Under the pieces are notes generated by a model. It saw only the letters and a list, made by a program, of their open reading frames with translations, made no database searches and had not been told where the DNA came from. From NCBI RefSeq assembly GCF_030813355.1, contig NZ_JAUSUD010000002.1, forward strand, positions 294,609 through 358,608: a stretch of 64,000 bases of DNA, in the 5' to 3' direction. A program made the translations under genes and the position numbers. Of the stretch, positions 63,911 through 64,000 are shown piece by piece (position 1 is the stretch's first letter; each line of letters begins with the position of its first letter). This stretch comes from Metabacillus malikii (GTDB lineage Bacteria; Bacillota; Bacilli; Bacillales; Bacillaceae).

Positions 63911-64000
63911 GTGCGCTTGGCAGCGTATCGGACTAACGGGTGAAAGTCCCGAACACACCGTAGTGGCGGAAGTGTATAGCTGACAGGTAGTGCATTGTCG
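63911..64000 (+). mobile_element. Group II intron, 5' part (bacterial class C likely; cut by window edge)
   Basis: The boundary GTGCG matches the group II 5' consensus GUGYG. The next bases follow domain I of bacterial class C introns: GGACTAACGGGTGAAAGTCC, then CGAACAC, then GGCGGAAGTGTATAGCTGAC, similar in plan to the Bacillus halodurans intron B.h.I1. The reverse transcriptase gene and domains II-VI are beyond the edge. Insertion directly behind a terminator hairpin is the known preference of class C introns. Confidence 0.85.

Overview
The window is a 64 kb piece of a low-GC, spore-forming Bacillaceae chromosome. The evidence is strong gene-by-gene order conservation with the Bacillus subtilis patA-cheV-ykyB-ykuCDE-fadH-ykuI-ykuJK-abbA-ykuL-ccpC-dapHL-ykuS-ykuT-ykuV-mob/moe/moa block, plus spore-linked genes (splAB, AbbA, phosphosulfolactate genes). 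Shine-Dalgarno sequences are strong and TTG/GTG starts are frequent. The species cannot be named from the sequence; an alkaliphile near Bacillus/Anaerobacillus is a guess.

Layout. 1-6.3 kb: the edge of patA (minus), a CorA transporter, a DinB-type protein, a glycine-rich protein, a lipoprotein, a purine-type NCS2 permease and a DUF1906 protein. 6.3-30.3 kb: the yku block, interrupted by ppx-ppk-crcB-crcB, by a small membrane gene followed by a Fur-controlled sRNA (fsrA), and by a 14-TM MFS exporter. The flavodoxin genes ykuN/P and the peroxiredoxin gene ykuU, expected here by synteny, are missing. 30.5-35.0 kb: a compact molybdenum run mobA-moeA-mobB-moaE-moaD-modA-modB, with no modC. 35.0-39.9 kb: a promoter-driven structured RNA, a cold-shock gene with a long hairpin leader, and a TnrA-box amtB followed by a DUF294 nucleotidyltransferase and a DnaQ-type exonuclease in the place where a PII gene is usual. 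39.9-47.5 kb: a PhoP-box promoter and a double-headed, wall-anchored nucleotidase (YfkN type), OsmC protein, chemoreceptor, nitroreductase and an AhpD-like protein. 47.7-56.6 kb: splA-splB, manganese catalase, comB-comA-VOC, two CBO0543-family membrane proteins, flavin reductase, O6-alkylguanine methyltransferase and a DJ-1/PfpI protein. 56.9-63.7 kb: a five-gene cluster for breakdown of rhamnogalacturonan and pectin oligomers (acetylesterase, GH105, PL11, GH42, PL22). 63.9 kb to the end: the 5' end of a group II intron inserted right after that cluster's terminator.

Regulation that can be read directly: a perfect 7-1-7 Fur box over the fsrA promoter; PhoP-type hexamers in exact 11-bp steps ahead of both ppk and yfkN, which joins polyphosphate and nucleotide-phosphate metabolism under phosphate limitation; a TnrA/GlnR box ahead of amtB; and a SigD-type promoter ahead of cheV.

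The most unusual structure is a family of non-coding, inverted-repeat-bounded elements. I find eight copies in 64 kb, in both orientations, as short, long, truncated and solo forms; two copies are framed by an additional terminal repeat. A separate 21-bp-period array of TTGACAGATTT units lies beside ykuT, with an inverted copy on the gene's other side.
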